DNA of 59,225 nt from Rhizobium mayense (GCF_030272705.1 NZ_JARFYM010000038.1:1-59225); one strand, 5' to 3'; positions 8,256 through 16,816 are shown, counted from the first letter of the stretch. A program made the numbers and translations. The notes: generated by a model not told the origin, from the sequence alone.

Positions 8256-9655
8256 TTGGCGAAGATCCCCGGTAACTGGTTGGTGATCTGATTGGTGGCA
8301 CCGTCTCCCAGGATTTTCAAGATGAACGCCTCCATTCTGTCCGTGTGGGCGTGCTCGTAAAGTTTCGCCGCGAAGGACCGATAGTAGTCGAGATTGTGGA
8401 AGGCAACCTTACCAGCGTAGTCGACCCTATCGTCGTCAATCGCAGCCAAGGTTACCTGTGAGTCGGAAAATTCAGTCTGATATACAAAAAAATCATAATG
8501 CTGGTAATGGTTTAACCTGTTTGTCGCGTGATCTATCGCCATTCGGCACCATTCTAGGCCGTCGAAGCTGTCGGCGCCAGCAGCCGCGAGGAGCGCTATG
8601 CTCCAGGGGTTCCCGGTGCCTAGGCAGTGCAGAGGTTGATATGACGGGAGCTGATCCAATGTTCTGCGAAGGGCTCGGACGGTCTCGGCGCGTTCAATGA
8701 GTCCGCGACCAAGTTCTCGTTCGGCCACCGCGATGATGGAAGGTTTCAGGGCATCCGCCACGGCCTTTACAACGCCTGGTAGCTGGCCGGTCACGAAGCC
8801 CGCCGTGGTACGGTGCGCGTGAACGATCGGAAGGACGTTCGAACCTGTCGCACGCGCGTCACGACGAACCGCTTCGATGACCTCATGGGCTGCCATAGCG
8901 GGGTCGGGTGATGGGTTCATGACATCGAAGCAATAGGACCAGTCGTGCGGAATACCTTCCAGGGCCTCATGAAATCGATCCGCCACCCATTCCGCGTCTC
9001 CGCGCCGGGTCGCCTCGTAATTTCCCGAGTCGACGAGAACTATGCCGTCGGCCGCGCGAATTTCCTCGAGCTCCAACTCGATGCCCTTGGGCCTACGGTC
9101 TCGCCACAGGTCATATGCGGATACCAGAACGGTTGGCGACCCGAAGACACGCAGAGCCTTGACCGCGTCTAGCGGAGCGAGTTGAGTTTCATGGGACGAA
9201 ACCGACAGGAAAACTGCTGGCAAGGACAGGGAGGTATTCCCGACCGATGACGGCCTCGTTGATGGCATGCGGCGAGGGACGAGCGTGCTAATTTTACGCA
9301 GCAACTTTTGAAACAGAGGGTGGCCCTCGGTTCTATCCCATATCCGAAAGTCAACCCTAGTTAAGCTTCCATAGGTATACGGAAGCCTCGCGTCGTCGAT
9401 CATCAGCGGCAAGATCGCGACCCCCGCGTCTCGCGCCAGCCTCATCTCGTCTATGACCGTTTCCTTGACGGTCGAATGCACCGACATTATCGCGACCGCG
9501 CATTTTGTCTTGGCGATCTGCTGGGGTACAATCTCGATGAAATCGCCAACCAACGTGTCATCCCACCACACGTCCCAGTGCTTCTTGAGAAGCGCGACGA
9601 TTTCACTTGTTATGATGTCATCCTCACTCGCGTGGATAACATAGACGTCGGACAT
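8252..9655 (-). CDS. TIR domain fused to a TGT-like (tRNA-guanine transglycosylase) domain
   Basis: 467 residues. Residues 1-125 form a TIR domain: VYVIHASEDD, then DVWWDD, CAVAIMSVHSTVKETVIDEM (E70 a candidate catalytic residue) and a GVAILPLMIDD strand. Residues ~145-467 resemble the TGT barrel: LVDSGNYE (208-214) for the base-binding DSGG region, CFDVMNP (242-248), PIVHAHR (276-282), then HCLGTGNPWSIALLAAAGAD and SFDGLEW (343-369), matching the GVGTP and DMFDCV region that carries the TGT nucleophile. The CxCxxC zinc signature of true TGT is not visible, so tRNA modification is doubtful. Overlapping the OGG-like gene, it couples an NAD-processing effector fold to base-exchange machinery in one polypeptide. 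Confidence 0.85.
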   Translation of the reverse strand: MSDVYVIHASEDDIITSEIVALLKKHWDVWWDDTLVGDFIEIVPQQIAKTKCAVAIMSVHSTVKETVIDEMRLARDAGVAILPLMIDDARLPYTYGSLTRVDFRIWDRTEGHPLFQKLLRKISTLVPRRMPSTRPSSVGNTSLSLPAVFLSVSSHETQLAPLDAVKALRVFGSPTVLVSAYDLWRDRRPKGIELELEEIRAADGIVLVDSGNYEATRRGDAEWVADRFHEALEGIPHDWSYCFDVMNPSPDPAMAAHEVIEAVRRDARATGSNVLPIVHAHRTTAGFVTGQLPGVVKAVADALKPSIIAVAERELGRGLIERAETVRALRRTLDQLPSYQPLHCLGTGNPWSIALLAAAGADSFDGLEWCRMAIDHATNRLNHYQHYDFFVYQTEFSDSQVTLAAIDDDRVDYAGKVAFHNLDYYRSFAAKLYEHAHTDRMEAFILKILGDGATNQITNQLPGIFAK

Positions 9656-9723
9656 GCGTTGATTCTCTCCCCAAGGCCGTCCGATCCTATTGATCCAAGA
9701 GAGATTTGCAACCGCTTTCGGCG

Positions 9724-10872
9724 TTAATTCAACTTACGGGCGTCCGTGCAGACCTGATAAATCGCGGACGCGAAATCGTTGCCAACCCCGCCCCGAGCGC
9801 GAGAAGACAAGCGCGGGCGTCCTTCCTCATCCAAGATCACTCCCGACGTCCTTTTCGCCAGCAAATGGGAGAGCGTTTCGTCCGAAAGCCCGTCGGCGAT
9901 AACAAGCACGGCTTTGCTGGTTTCCCCGGTCATCATGGTTTCTTCGATTATCATGGGATCTTCGATTATTCGCGCCTCTAGGCCAAGCTTACGGATGCAG
10001 AAAGCCGCCTCTTGAAGAGTATAGCGCCGTCCAAGGGTGTTTCCGATACCAAATACCTCGATCATTTCATGCCGCAAGCTCACCGGATGCGCCATGGGCA
10101 GGGTGGATTCGTCGATGGGATCCGTCGGGTTGTCGCAATACACGGATACGGCACGGGATGCCTTGTCGGCCGCTTCCTGTGGTGAATATGACGCGAACGC
10201 CCAATAGTGAGCAAAAACGCCTGAAAAGACGTCGCCTGTTCCGATCTTGAATGTCTTCGCTGATCGATAAATGGGTATCTCACTCGGAGGCATGCCGTTC
10301 GCGAAGACTAATGCCCCATGAATACCTTGCTTGACCACGATGACATCGGCGCCCTTGGACGCGAGCAACCTGTATGCTCCGTCGCGAATGTCGTCGTTCC
10401 TTGAGTAAGCTTGGAATTCTTCCCGGTTCATCACAAGGGCAAGGTCGCGCGCGGTTGACCCGTTCACCGAGAAAGGTTCGGGCGAGCGAGGCGATTGTGG
10501 ATCATAGACAACTCTCTCTCCTCGAACACGAGCCGTGCCTTCGAGCATGCCAAAACGAAGAACACTCCGTCCGTCAACCTCAATCGGCTGGCATTGCTTG
10601 ATGGCGCCCGGACGCGGCTCGATAAACGGATCGGAGAGGGGATGGAAATAAGCGAACGCTATGTCCTGCATCCTTGGCCGCCATCGGAAAGCCACACCAA
10701 GTCGCTCAAGAAACGCGACCGTATCGACGGGTGGCTGCCTATCATAACAGTGCAGCGTGATGCTAGCGCTCAAACGACTAACCGCCATGGCCGCCCGCAG
10801 ACCGGACCCCCAAACGCCGTCCCACCGAGGAGTTTCACACAATTCCCTGTAGATGCCACCCGCGACGTGCAT
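9724..10872 (-). CDS. PfkB/ribokinase-like kinase with extra C-terminal Rossmann-like region
   Basis: 382 residues from ATG 10872, preceded by GGGAGG eight bases upstream; this start places GGIYRELCETPRW and GSGLRAA where PfkB proteins have their N-terminal glycines. VVKQGIHGALVF and KIGTGDVFSGVFAHYWA (209-225) are the anion-hole and catalytic-base motif of the ribokinase family, D214 being the likely base. These enzymes phosphorylate sugars or nucleosides. From ~285 (MIEVFGIGNTLG onward) lies a second domain resembling nucleoside 2-deoxyribosyltransferase or SLOG-like folds; that call is weak. It is the first gene of the minus operon, 68 bases before the TIR-TGT gene, and may phosphorylate a nucleoside made or used by the pathway. 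Confidence 0.75.
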   Translation of the reverse strand: MHVAGGIYRELCETPRWDGVWGSGLRAAMAVSRLSASITLHCYDRQPPVDTVAFLERLGVAFRWRPRMQDIAFAYFHPLSDPFIEPRPGAIKQCQPIEVDGRSVLRFGMLEGTARVRGERVVYDPQSPRSPEPFSVNGSTARDLALVMNREEFQAYSRNDDIRDGAYRLLASKGADVIVVKQGIHGALVFANGMPPSEIPIYRSAKTFKIGTGDVFSGVFAHYWAFASYSPQEAADKASRAVSVYCDNPTDPIDESTLPMAHPVSLRHEMIEVFGIGNTLGRRYTLQEAAFCIRKLGLEARIIEDPMIIEETMMTGETSKAVLVIADGLSDETLSHLLAKRTSGVILDEEGRPRLSSRARGGVGNDFASAIYQVCTDARKLN

Positions 10873-11096
10873 TTCAACCTCCCGCCGTGTCCATCCCAAT
10901 CCAGCGACCTTCGTAACCAATCGATATTTCAAGAACAAAAACAACCCTTGAACATGCTGGTGATAACCTTTCAGGGCGACGGGTCGCGTCTTGTGGTTGC
11001 GATATTCGCGCGTTAAAGATTGCCGAGGTTGTTGGGTGGTATTACCCTATACTGCTCGTACCAGGAAAGTTTTAACGACGTGCGGCAGGGGCGACA
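10873..11096. promoter_or_regulatory. Divergent intergenic region between the two TIR operons
   Basis: 224 bases separate the minus-strand PfkB start and the plus-strand SLATT start, so promoters for both operons must lie here. On the plus side a GGGTGGTATTACCC element (4-base inverted repeat) and CTATACT near 11046-11052 resemble an operator/-10 region. No regulator gene is present in either operon, so shared control by structure, read-through or an outside regulator is possible. Exact promoters are not certain. Confidence 0.4.
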
Positions 11097-11978
11097 GTGA
11101 TCACGGAACAATTCGATTATCCCGCTCTCTATGAAACGGCGGGGAAGATGTCGACAGACTCGCAGAGGTTGTTCCTGTGGCTGGTGCGCGGAGAATACGC
11201 CCTGCTTTTTATGGCCGCCGTTCTGTCCATGAACTTCTACGCGACGTCGCACTATTTCATCATCCCGGCGGTGATACTAATCGCATCCCTGGTTATCCTC
11301 ATTTTCAGAAGTCTGCAAAAACCGGAGCAGGATTGGTACAGAGGAAGGGCCCTCGCCGAATCCATCAAAACTTCATGCTGGAAATATTGCATGAGATCGG
11401 AGCCTTTCGGCGACAATGACAGCGTTGCGACACGCCATGCCGAATTTCGCACCTACCTCACCGAGATCTTGCGAGCTAACCGCCTCATTGGGGATCGCCT
11501 CCCGGCCGACAACGCGGCAGAGGAACAGATCACGACCTCAATGGAGGCAGTCAGGGCGCTACCTCTGGAAGAGCGTAAAAAGTATTACGACAAAAACCGA
11601 GTGAGGAACCAGCGTACCTGGTACGCGAAAAAGGCGAGCGGCAACAAGAAATCAAGCAGAAACTGGATGATCGCGAGCATCGCCTTCTACGGCATCGCGA
11701 TTGTGTTGAGCCTCGTCCGCATCACCGACCCCGGTTTCGCGTATTGGCCAGTCGAGCCCGTCATCGTGGTGGCCTCATCCATTCTTGGATGGGTTCAGAT
11801 AAAGAAATTCAATGAACTGGCATCCTCCTACACACTCACGGCACACGAGATTGGCATCATCCAGGGCAGGATCGCGGACATCTCTAGCGAGGATGAGTTT
11901 TCGAAGTTTGTCCTGGACGCCGAGCAAGCGTTTTCCCGCGAGCACACGCAATGGGTCGCCCGGCAACAACATACATAG
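11097..11978 (+). CDS. SLATT / DUF4231 membrane protein
   Basis: 293 residues from a GTG start with GCAGGGGCGA upstream. Two hydrophobic hairpins are visible: residues ~25-65 (GEYALLFMAAVLSMNF, then YFIIPAVILIASLVILIF) and ~186-235 (NWMIASIAFYGIAIVLSL, then VEPVIVVASSILGW). Helical linkers such as YRGRALAESIKTSCWKYCMR and AHEIGIIQGRIADISSEDEF match the SLATT/DUF4231 pattern. SLATT proteins are predicted 2-TM effectors that form pores or disrupt the membrane when a nucleotide signal is sensed by a linked protein. As the first gene of the plus operon with TIR and DUF4071 genes, it is the likely membrane effector. Effector action is inferred from the family. Confidence 0.8.
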   Translation: MITEQFDYPALYETAGKMSTDSQRLFLWLVRGEYALLFMAAVLSMNFYATSHYFIIPAVILIASLVILIFRSLQKPEQDWYRGRALAESIKTSCWKYCMRSEPFGDNDSVATRHAEFRTYLTEILRANRLIGDRLPADNAAEEQITTSMEAVRALPLEERKKYYDKNRVRNQRTWYAKKASGNKKSSRNWMIASIAFYGIAIVLSLVRITDPGFAYWPVEPVIVVASSILGWVQIKKFNELASSYTLTAHEIGIIQGRIADISSEDEFSKFVLDAEQAFSREHTQWVARQQHT

Positions 11979-11987
11979 CGGTTCTCC

Positions 11988-13040
11988 ATGGATCACCAGT
12001 GCTGGGCTGACCTCCGGGGAGATGCCCTGGCTTGGCGCTTCAACCTTTCAATAGATCGCGCCATAGGCGCGGACGGTCACACGGAAGAGAAGATGTTTAA
12101 TTTATTCATGACGAGCGTCGAGGATTACTGGACCGAGACGAACGAAACGTCTTTTGGTTGGGATCGAGTGTTTGAATATACCGATCCGGAATTGAAACGG
12201 ACGTATATGCCTCATGCCCAGGAGGCGATAGAGCGCCTCCTGGGCATGCCGGTACTGTTCACCTACGAGTATTCCAAGAAACCACCGGAGAACGATGGGG
12301 ACCTTCCGGGGCCTTTGAGGATTGGACGAATTGTCGATATCAAACCTTCTACGAAGCAAGTCGATGTTACTTTCGAGATCGATCCTGGCGTCGAGCCCAT
12401 CAACGCGCGGGAAATCTATCGGATCGCCGATCAACTACAAATTCAATCTGGTGAAAACTTCCGGTCACATTGGGCGCTCAAACCCGTCGACCTCATTGAA
12501 CTCCTGAAAAAAGAAAGTCTTTACAGGACTATAACAGCACCCAAGGTCGAGGACGAATTGCGTAGTTTCGCGAATGATATCGCGAAACCTGGAGAGGAGA
12601 AGGACAGGGTTTTCGTTGTGCATGGGCACGACAAAAGCGCCCTCTACAACGTCGCCCGTTACATAGGCAAAATGAAACTCGAGGATGTCGTGCTCGCGGA
12701 GCGCGCGAATGCCGGCAATACCGTGATATCGAAATTGCTCAGCCTATCATCTGACGTGAAATATGCAGTGGTCATCCTAACCCCAGACGACGTCGGCGGC
12801 CCCAAGGGTGGAGAGCAGGCCTACCGCCCGCGACAAAACGCGATTCTGGAACTTGGTTATTTCCTTGGAAAGCTGGGTGCATCCAAGATCGCCATCCTCA
12901 AATCCGGAAATCTCGAGCTACCTAGCGACTTCGCCGGGGTTGTTACGATTGACTACGACACCTCGGGCGCTTGGCTACTGCCTCTCGTGAAGGAATTCAA
13001 AGCTGCCGGTCTTCGCTTCGACCTTAACGGAATCCTTTGA
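11988..13040 (+). CDS. CAP12-type TIR-like nucleotide-binding protein
   Basis: 350 residues, 10 bases after the SLATT gene. The C-terminal domain (208-345) is very characteristic: VFVVHGHDKSALYNVAR, then NAGNTVISKL, YAVVILTPDDVGG and RPRQNAILELGYFLGKLG (E288 the likely catalytic glutamate), then LELPSDFAGVVTI and SGAWLLPLVKEF. This is the predicted nucleotide-binding, TIR-like family found as effectors in CBASS and Pycsar, where cyclic nucleotide binding drives NAD+ cleavage. The N-terminal ~200 residues differ from STING or SAVED and probably hold the sensor; WALKPVDLIELLKKESLYRT forms a helical linker. No CD-NTase is nearby, so its trigger is open. The start has only a weak Shine-Dalgarno; GDALAWRFNL lies close to it. 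Confidence 0.85.
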   Translation: MDHQCWADLRGDALAWRFNLSIDRAIGADGHTEEKMFNLFMTSVEDYWTETNETSFGWDRVFEYTDPELKRTYMPHAQEAIERLLGMPVLFTYEYSKKPPENDGDLPGPLRIGRIVDIKPSTKQVDVTFEIDPGVEPINAREIYRIADQLQIQSGENFRSHWALKPVDLIELLKKESLYRTITAPKVEDELRSFANDIAKPGEEKDRVFVVHGHDKSALYNVARYIGKMKLEDVVLAERANAGNTVISKLLSLSSDVKYAVVILTPDDVGGPKGGEQAYRPRQNAILELGYFLGKLGASKIAILKSGNLELPSDFAGVVTIDYDTSGAWLLPLVKEFKAAGLRFDLNGIL

Positions 13041-13067
13041 AACAACGGTCAACAACGGAGATCTCCG

Positions 13068-14399
13068 ATGGCACGTAAACCGCTGTGCTTTGTCTTAATG
13101 CCGTTCGGCACGAAATCGGCCGGCGGCGAAAAACCTATCAATTTCGACGCTGTCTATGACGAATTCATCAAGCCCGCCATCGAGGAGGCCGGTCTCGATC
13201 CCATTCGCGCGGACGAGGAGCAGGCTGGAGGAATAATCCACAAGCCAATGTTCGAGCGGCTTGTTCTCTGCGAGTACGCAATCGCTGACCTCACAACGGC
13301 AAACGCAAACGTCTTTTATGAACTTGGGGTCCGTCACGCGGCGAAGCCACGAACGACGGTCCTCCTGTTCGCGAAGGACCAGGGCCGACTGCCGTTCGAT
13401 GTCGCCCCTCTCAGGGCCATGCCCTATTCGATCGGTGCCAGCGGCGGCCCCATTGATAAGACGAAGTCAATTGAAGCGCTGGTCGCGCGTTTGAAGGCAG
13501 CCAGGACGGCTGTCGATAAGGATAGTCCACTCTTCCAACTGATTGACGAGTATCCAGAAACGAAGATTGCCCACGAAAAGACCGACATCTTTCGCGAGCA
13601 GGTAGCCTACGGAGAAGAGCTTAAGACGAAACTTCGCGCGGCTCGAAAAGAGGGACGGGACGCTGTCTACGCCATCGAGGAGTCGCTTGGAAGCCTCGAG
13701 GATGAAGAAGCCGGGGTGATCGTGGATCTATTCATCTCCTATCGCAGCCTAGAGGCCTGGGCCGACATGGTCCGAATGTTCTCGAAAGTGGACGCCACCC
13801 TGCGTAACACGATCTTGCTTCGCGAGCAGTATGCCCTGGCTTTCAATCGAAATGGTGATGGTGAGGAAGCCCAGAAGATTTTGGAGCAACTCATCCATGA
13901 GAGGGGTCCGAGCAGCGAGACCTACGGGATACTTGGCCGCGTTTACAAGGATCGCTGGTTGAAGGCGAAGGAAGAGGGAAAGACTGGCAAGGCTAAGGGT
14001 CATCTACGACAAGCCATTGAAACCTACCTGAAGGGCTTCGAGGCGGATTGGAGAGATGCCTACCCGGGCATAAACGCGCTCACCTTGATTCACGCCCAAG
14101 ATCACGCGGATCCGCGAATTCCTGAATTGAGATCGGTTGTCGAGTATGCGGTTAGAAGAAAGATTGCCAGCGGGATTTCAGACTATTGGGATTACGCGAG
14201 TCTCTTGGAGTTGGCCGTCCTGGCTAAGGATCCAGTATCCAGTGAAACTCATCTCGGTGACGCGCTCAGCCACATCCGAGAGGGCTGGGAGCCCAAGACG
14301 ACGGCAAAAAATTTGTCAGTCCTTCTTGAGGCACTACCAGCGGACTCCAATGATCGTCGCTGGATCGAGAATATCATCAACGAGTTGCTTGGAACCTGA
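13068..14399 (+). CDS. TRAFs-binding / DUF4071 protein with SLOG-like N-domain and TPR-like repeats
   Basis: 443 residues, GGAG seven bases before ATG. The first ~165 residues (CFVLMPFGTKS, INFDAVYDEFIKPAIEEAGL, GGIIHKPMFERLVLCEYAIA, NANVFYELGVRHA) are the diagnostic block of bacterial proteins annotated as TRAFs-binding, related to the N-terminus of animal ASK kinases. The fold resembles nucleoside 2-deoxyribosyltransferases/SLOG domains. The remainder is helical and TPR-like (REQYALAFNRNGDGEEAQKI, SSETYGILGRVYKDRW). Such proteins are predicted signal or scaffold components in TIR, SLATT and caspase-linked conflict systems. Middle position between two TIR proteins suggests it assembles them or binds the signal. 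No kinase domain is present. Confidence 0.85.
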   Translation: MARKPLCFVLMPFGTKSAGGEKPINFDAVYDEFIKPAIEEAGLDPIRADEEQAGGIIHKPMFERLVLCEYAIADLTTANANVFYELGVRHAAKPRTTVLLFAKDQGRLPFDVAPLRAMPYSIGASGGPIDKTKSIEALVARLKAARTAVDKDSPLFQLIDEYPETKIAHEKTDIFREQVAYGEELKTKLRAARKEGRDAVYAIEESLGSLEDEEAGVIVDLFISYRSLEAWADMVRMFSKVDATLRNTILLREQYALAFNRNGDGEEAQKILEQLIHERGPSSETYGILGRVYKDRWLKAKEEGKTGKAKGHLRQAIETYLKGFEADWRDAYPGINALTLIHAQDHADPRIPELRSVVEYAVRRKIASGISDYWDYASLLELAVLAKDPVSSETHLGDALSHIREGWEPKTTAKNLSVLLEALPADSNDRRWIENIINELLGT

Positions 14400-14405
14400 T
14401 CTAGC

Positions 14406-14837
14406 ATGGCATACGACGTCTTCATCAGTCACGCCTGGAGCTATAGCGAACGCTACGCGGGTGTCATTCGGTTGCTGGATATCGCTTCTCGCAACCTCTC
14501 TTGGTTCTCCTACAGGGACTATAGCGTTCCCCGAAGCGAACCCATCATAGCGCCCAACGAAACCGTCCGAAACTCGGTCTTGAAAGCGCGGCTGAAAGAG
14601 CAAATCCGCCAGGCAAGCTGCGTGATCGTGCCTGCCGGTATGTACGTGAACGATCGTTTCTGGATACAAACGGAGATCGACTTGGCGCTCAACGCGTTCA
14701 TGTATCCCAAGCCGATCATTGGCATCCGAAGGCGCAGCCAACAAAGAACACCGGTCGAGCTCGAGCGTCAGGCAAACGTGATGGTCAACTGGAACAGCAA
14801 CAGTCTGGCCACCGCGATATACGAGGTTTGCGGATAG
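14406..14837 (+). CDS. Small TIR-domain protein (ThsB-like)
   Basis: 143 residues covering little beyond the domain. MAYDVFISHAWSYSERYAGV is the first strand-helix, then LSWFSYRDYSVPRSEPI, SCVIVPAGMYVNDRFWIQTE with W86 and E90 in a WxxxE arrangement, and KPIIGIRRRSQQ. This is the DUF1863/ThsB type that in Thoeris makes an NAD-derived signal on phage detection. No thsA-like (SIR2 or Macro-SLOG) gene is seen, so it is not classical Thoeris; the SLATT, CAP12-like or DUF4071 protein may be the receiver. It is the last gene of the plus operon, seven bases after the DUF4071 stop. It shares the fold with the 6514-6981 product but has no glycine tail. Confidence 0.88.
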   Translation: MAYDVFISHAWSYSERYAGVIRLLDIASRNLSWFSYRDYSVPRSEPIIAPNETVRNSVLKARLKEQIRQASCVIVPAGMYVNDRFWIQTEIDLALNAFMYPKPIIGIRRRSQQRTPVELERQANVMVNWNSNSLATAIYEVCG

Positions 14838-14994
14838 GCCAAAAGAGGCGGTCCGCGCTACGCCCCTGCCTTCACGCAGTGCGGGCCTTAGAAGGCGACG
14901 CGAAACGCATCCGACGATCCTCAGATGGCATATTTGAGATAAGTTGGGCTGTCACCGGTCACGTCGTGGAGCCGAGTGGAAACCCCAACGAGCG

Positions 14995-16782
14995 TCAGAG
15001 GCGACGCGCGAAGTCCGCTAGCTCCGCCTTGGCGGCAGAGTCCAACGCCATGTCCCAGTTGGGCTGCGGCTCTCTGAGGGCGGTCTCGATTGCCTCACGC
15101 ACCAAGGCGGCGCCGACCTTGCGGCCGACCTCCAGTGTCAGCGCATCAGACGCTTCGGCCCGTGCGATTTGCCAAAGCCGGACGTGCTCCGCGGTCGGGT
15201 CAAGCTGATCGCCCAAAAAACGGGCTAGATCATCGACGGGCACGATGCCCCGCTCGCCAAGCGCGGCGCCCAGTTGTACGGTAATCCGGGTAATGGGCGG
15301 CATTGCGCCGTTGAACAACCAGGCATTGGGGTCGATCCGCTGAGTCTCGAACACAGCACCGGCGATCGCCCGCCAAAACCCCGCCTGGTCGACTGCGGCT
15401 TGCTGCGAGGCGTTCAAGCCGTTTAGGCCCCAGGCGAGGGCCGGGTAGGCCGGGTTGTCTACGCCGCGCTGGACCGGATAGCTCAGTGCCTCCCGCACCT
15501 CGTAGGTTTCCAACCACAAGGTCTTAAACCACAGGGCGAGGTCCGGGATGCGGGAGAGGACACGAGCGACCACGTCGGACTCCGGCGAGCGCGTGGTCAT
15601 GCCGTCGGCGCGACCTGTCGCCGTCACCAACCCCTGCCGGACCCCGTTGGCAAGGATTTCTGCCGCCGCAATTGCATCGCCATGCGCCTCCAGGATCGAG
15701 GCCTCGGCCAAGATCCGATGAACTACCCAAAGCGGCTCTTCGGCGCGGATCCACCCGAACGCCGCTTCACCGAGTGGTGTGATGTGGGTGGATAGGCCGG
15801 CGAGGAGACGGTCGCGGACGGCGCGTTGGGCGTCGATATCCACCTGGGCCCGACCGGCTCGACGGGAAGTACCGCGCCAGATGATCTGCTGCAGCCATGC
15901 CCGCCCCAACCAGTGTCCGTCAGGCCGAGATAGAACCACCTCCAAGATGCGCTCAACGCAGGCCTCCGCGCTAGGCATGTCATCCATGGCCATGGCCGGG
16001 AGGCGCCCCTCGATCGCCTCAAGCAGCACGAACGGAACGACCGGACCCAAGGGTGCGCCGTCGTCAGAAAAGATCGGCGGGCAGGCGCTGACCAAGGCTG
16101 CGACCCGGTCGATGTCGAGCGATTCTAGTGGCTCGGCGAACCCCGACTGAAACAGCGAGGGTAAGCCGGTTAGCAGCACCATGTAGCTCTCGGGCCAGAG
16201 AGTAGCGGCTGCTTGGTGCGCCCAGCGATCGCCTACAGGCATGCCGTCATGGCGGGGCCACAGGTCGCGCGTGGTCAGTGGCGCCCCGACCGTCCGTTCG
16301 GCGTACTGCCGCAGACGATCATTGAAACGAGAGCCCCATAAGCCCTGTAGGCGCGTCTGCAATCGCGCCAACAGCGGGTAGGTGTCCGCTTGACCCGCGA
16401 CGCGGGCGCAGATCGCGGCGGCCAAGTCCCTGTTACCGACATCGCCGAGTATCTGAAGCTCGTCGACCGCATAGAAAAGCCCCGTCCGGGTTGCGGAAAC
16501 GGCGACTTCCAGGGCTGCGTGAGCCATCAGCCACGCGAGAGGCGGATCAAGATGAAGGGGCTGTCCCGCGGCCGCATTGGCGACGATCGCGTCACGCCAA
16601 CTGGGTAGCCCGGCCGCTGCCAAATGCTGGGCTAGGCTCTCCGAGCCGCCCGAGTCGTCCAGCGGCTTTAAGCCGCGTGAAAAGAGCTCATCCGAGCCTT
16701 CGGATGCTGCAATCCACTCCATGGTCGCAGCGAGCGCTGCGGCGCCGTCGACCGGCGCTGGAAGAGTCAGGCCGTTAGTCAT
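14995..16782 (-). CDS. Uncharacterised 595-residue protein paired with a PLD-like gene
   Basis: The start is taken at MTNGLTLPAPVDGA (ATG 16782), which follows a GAGGGGA Shine-Dalgarno; the frame extends further upstream into the neighbour but without family-like sequence. No nucleotide-binding, nuclease or membrane motif is evident. The protein is rich in Ala, Leu and Trp and appears largely helical (for example LAWLMAHAALEVAVS, VAALVSACPPIF), so it may be a repeat-type scaffold. It is more GC-rich than the TIR operons. It lies 34 bases downstream of the PLD-like gene on the same strand, so the two probably form one unit. Function not recognised. Confidence 0.65.
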   Translation of the reverse strand: MTNGLTLPAPVDGAAALAATMEWIAASEGSDELFSRGLKPLDDSGGSESLAQHLAAAGLPSWRDAIVANAAAGQPLHLDPPLAWLMAHAALEVAVSATRTGLFYAVDELQILGDVGNRDLAAAICARVAGQADTYPLLARLQTRLQGLWGSRFNDRLRQYAERTVGAPLTTRDLWPRHDGMPVGDRWAHQAAATLWPESYMVLLTGLPSLFQSGFAEPLESLDIDRVAALVSACPPIFSDDGAPLGPVVPFVLLEAIEGRLPAMAMDDMPSAEACVERILEVVLSRPDGHWLGRAWLQQIIWRGTSRRAGRAQVDIDAQRAVRDRLLAGLSTHITPLGEAAFGWIRAEEPLWVVHRILAEASILEAHGDAIAAAEILANGVRQGLVTATGRADGMTTRSPESDVVARVLSRIPDLALWFKTLWLETYEVREALSYPVQRGVDNPAYPALAWGLNGLNASQQAAVDQAGFWRAIAGAVFETQRIDPNAWLFNGAMPPITRITVQLGAALGERGIVPVDDLARFLGDQLDPTAEHVRLWQIARAEASDALTLEVGRKVGAALVREAIETALREPQPNWDMALDSAAKAELADFARRL

Positions 16783-16816
16783 CGACGTCCCCTCGCACTT
16801 GGCCGGCAGGCGGACG

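Noticed and set aside
6514..14837. Classical Thoeris or classical CBASS
   Set aside because: Two ThsB-like TIR genes exist but no ThsA (SIR2 or Macro-SLOG) gene, and no CD-NTase or Cap2/Cap3 gene is visible.
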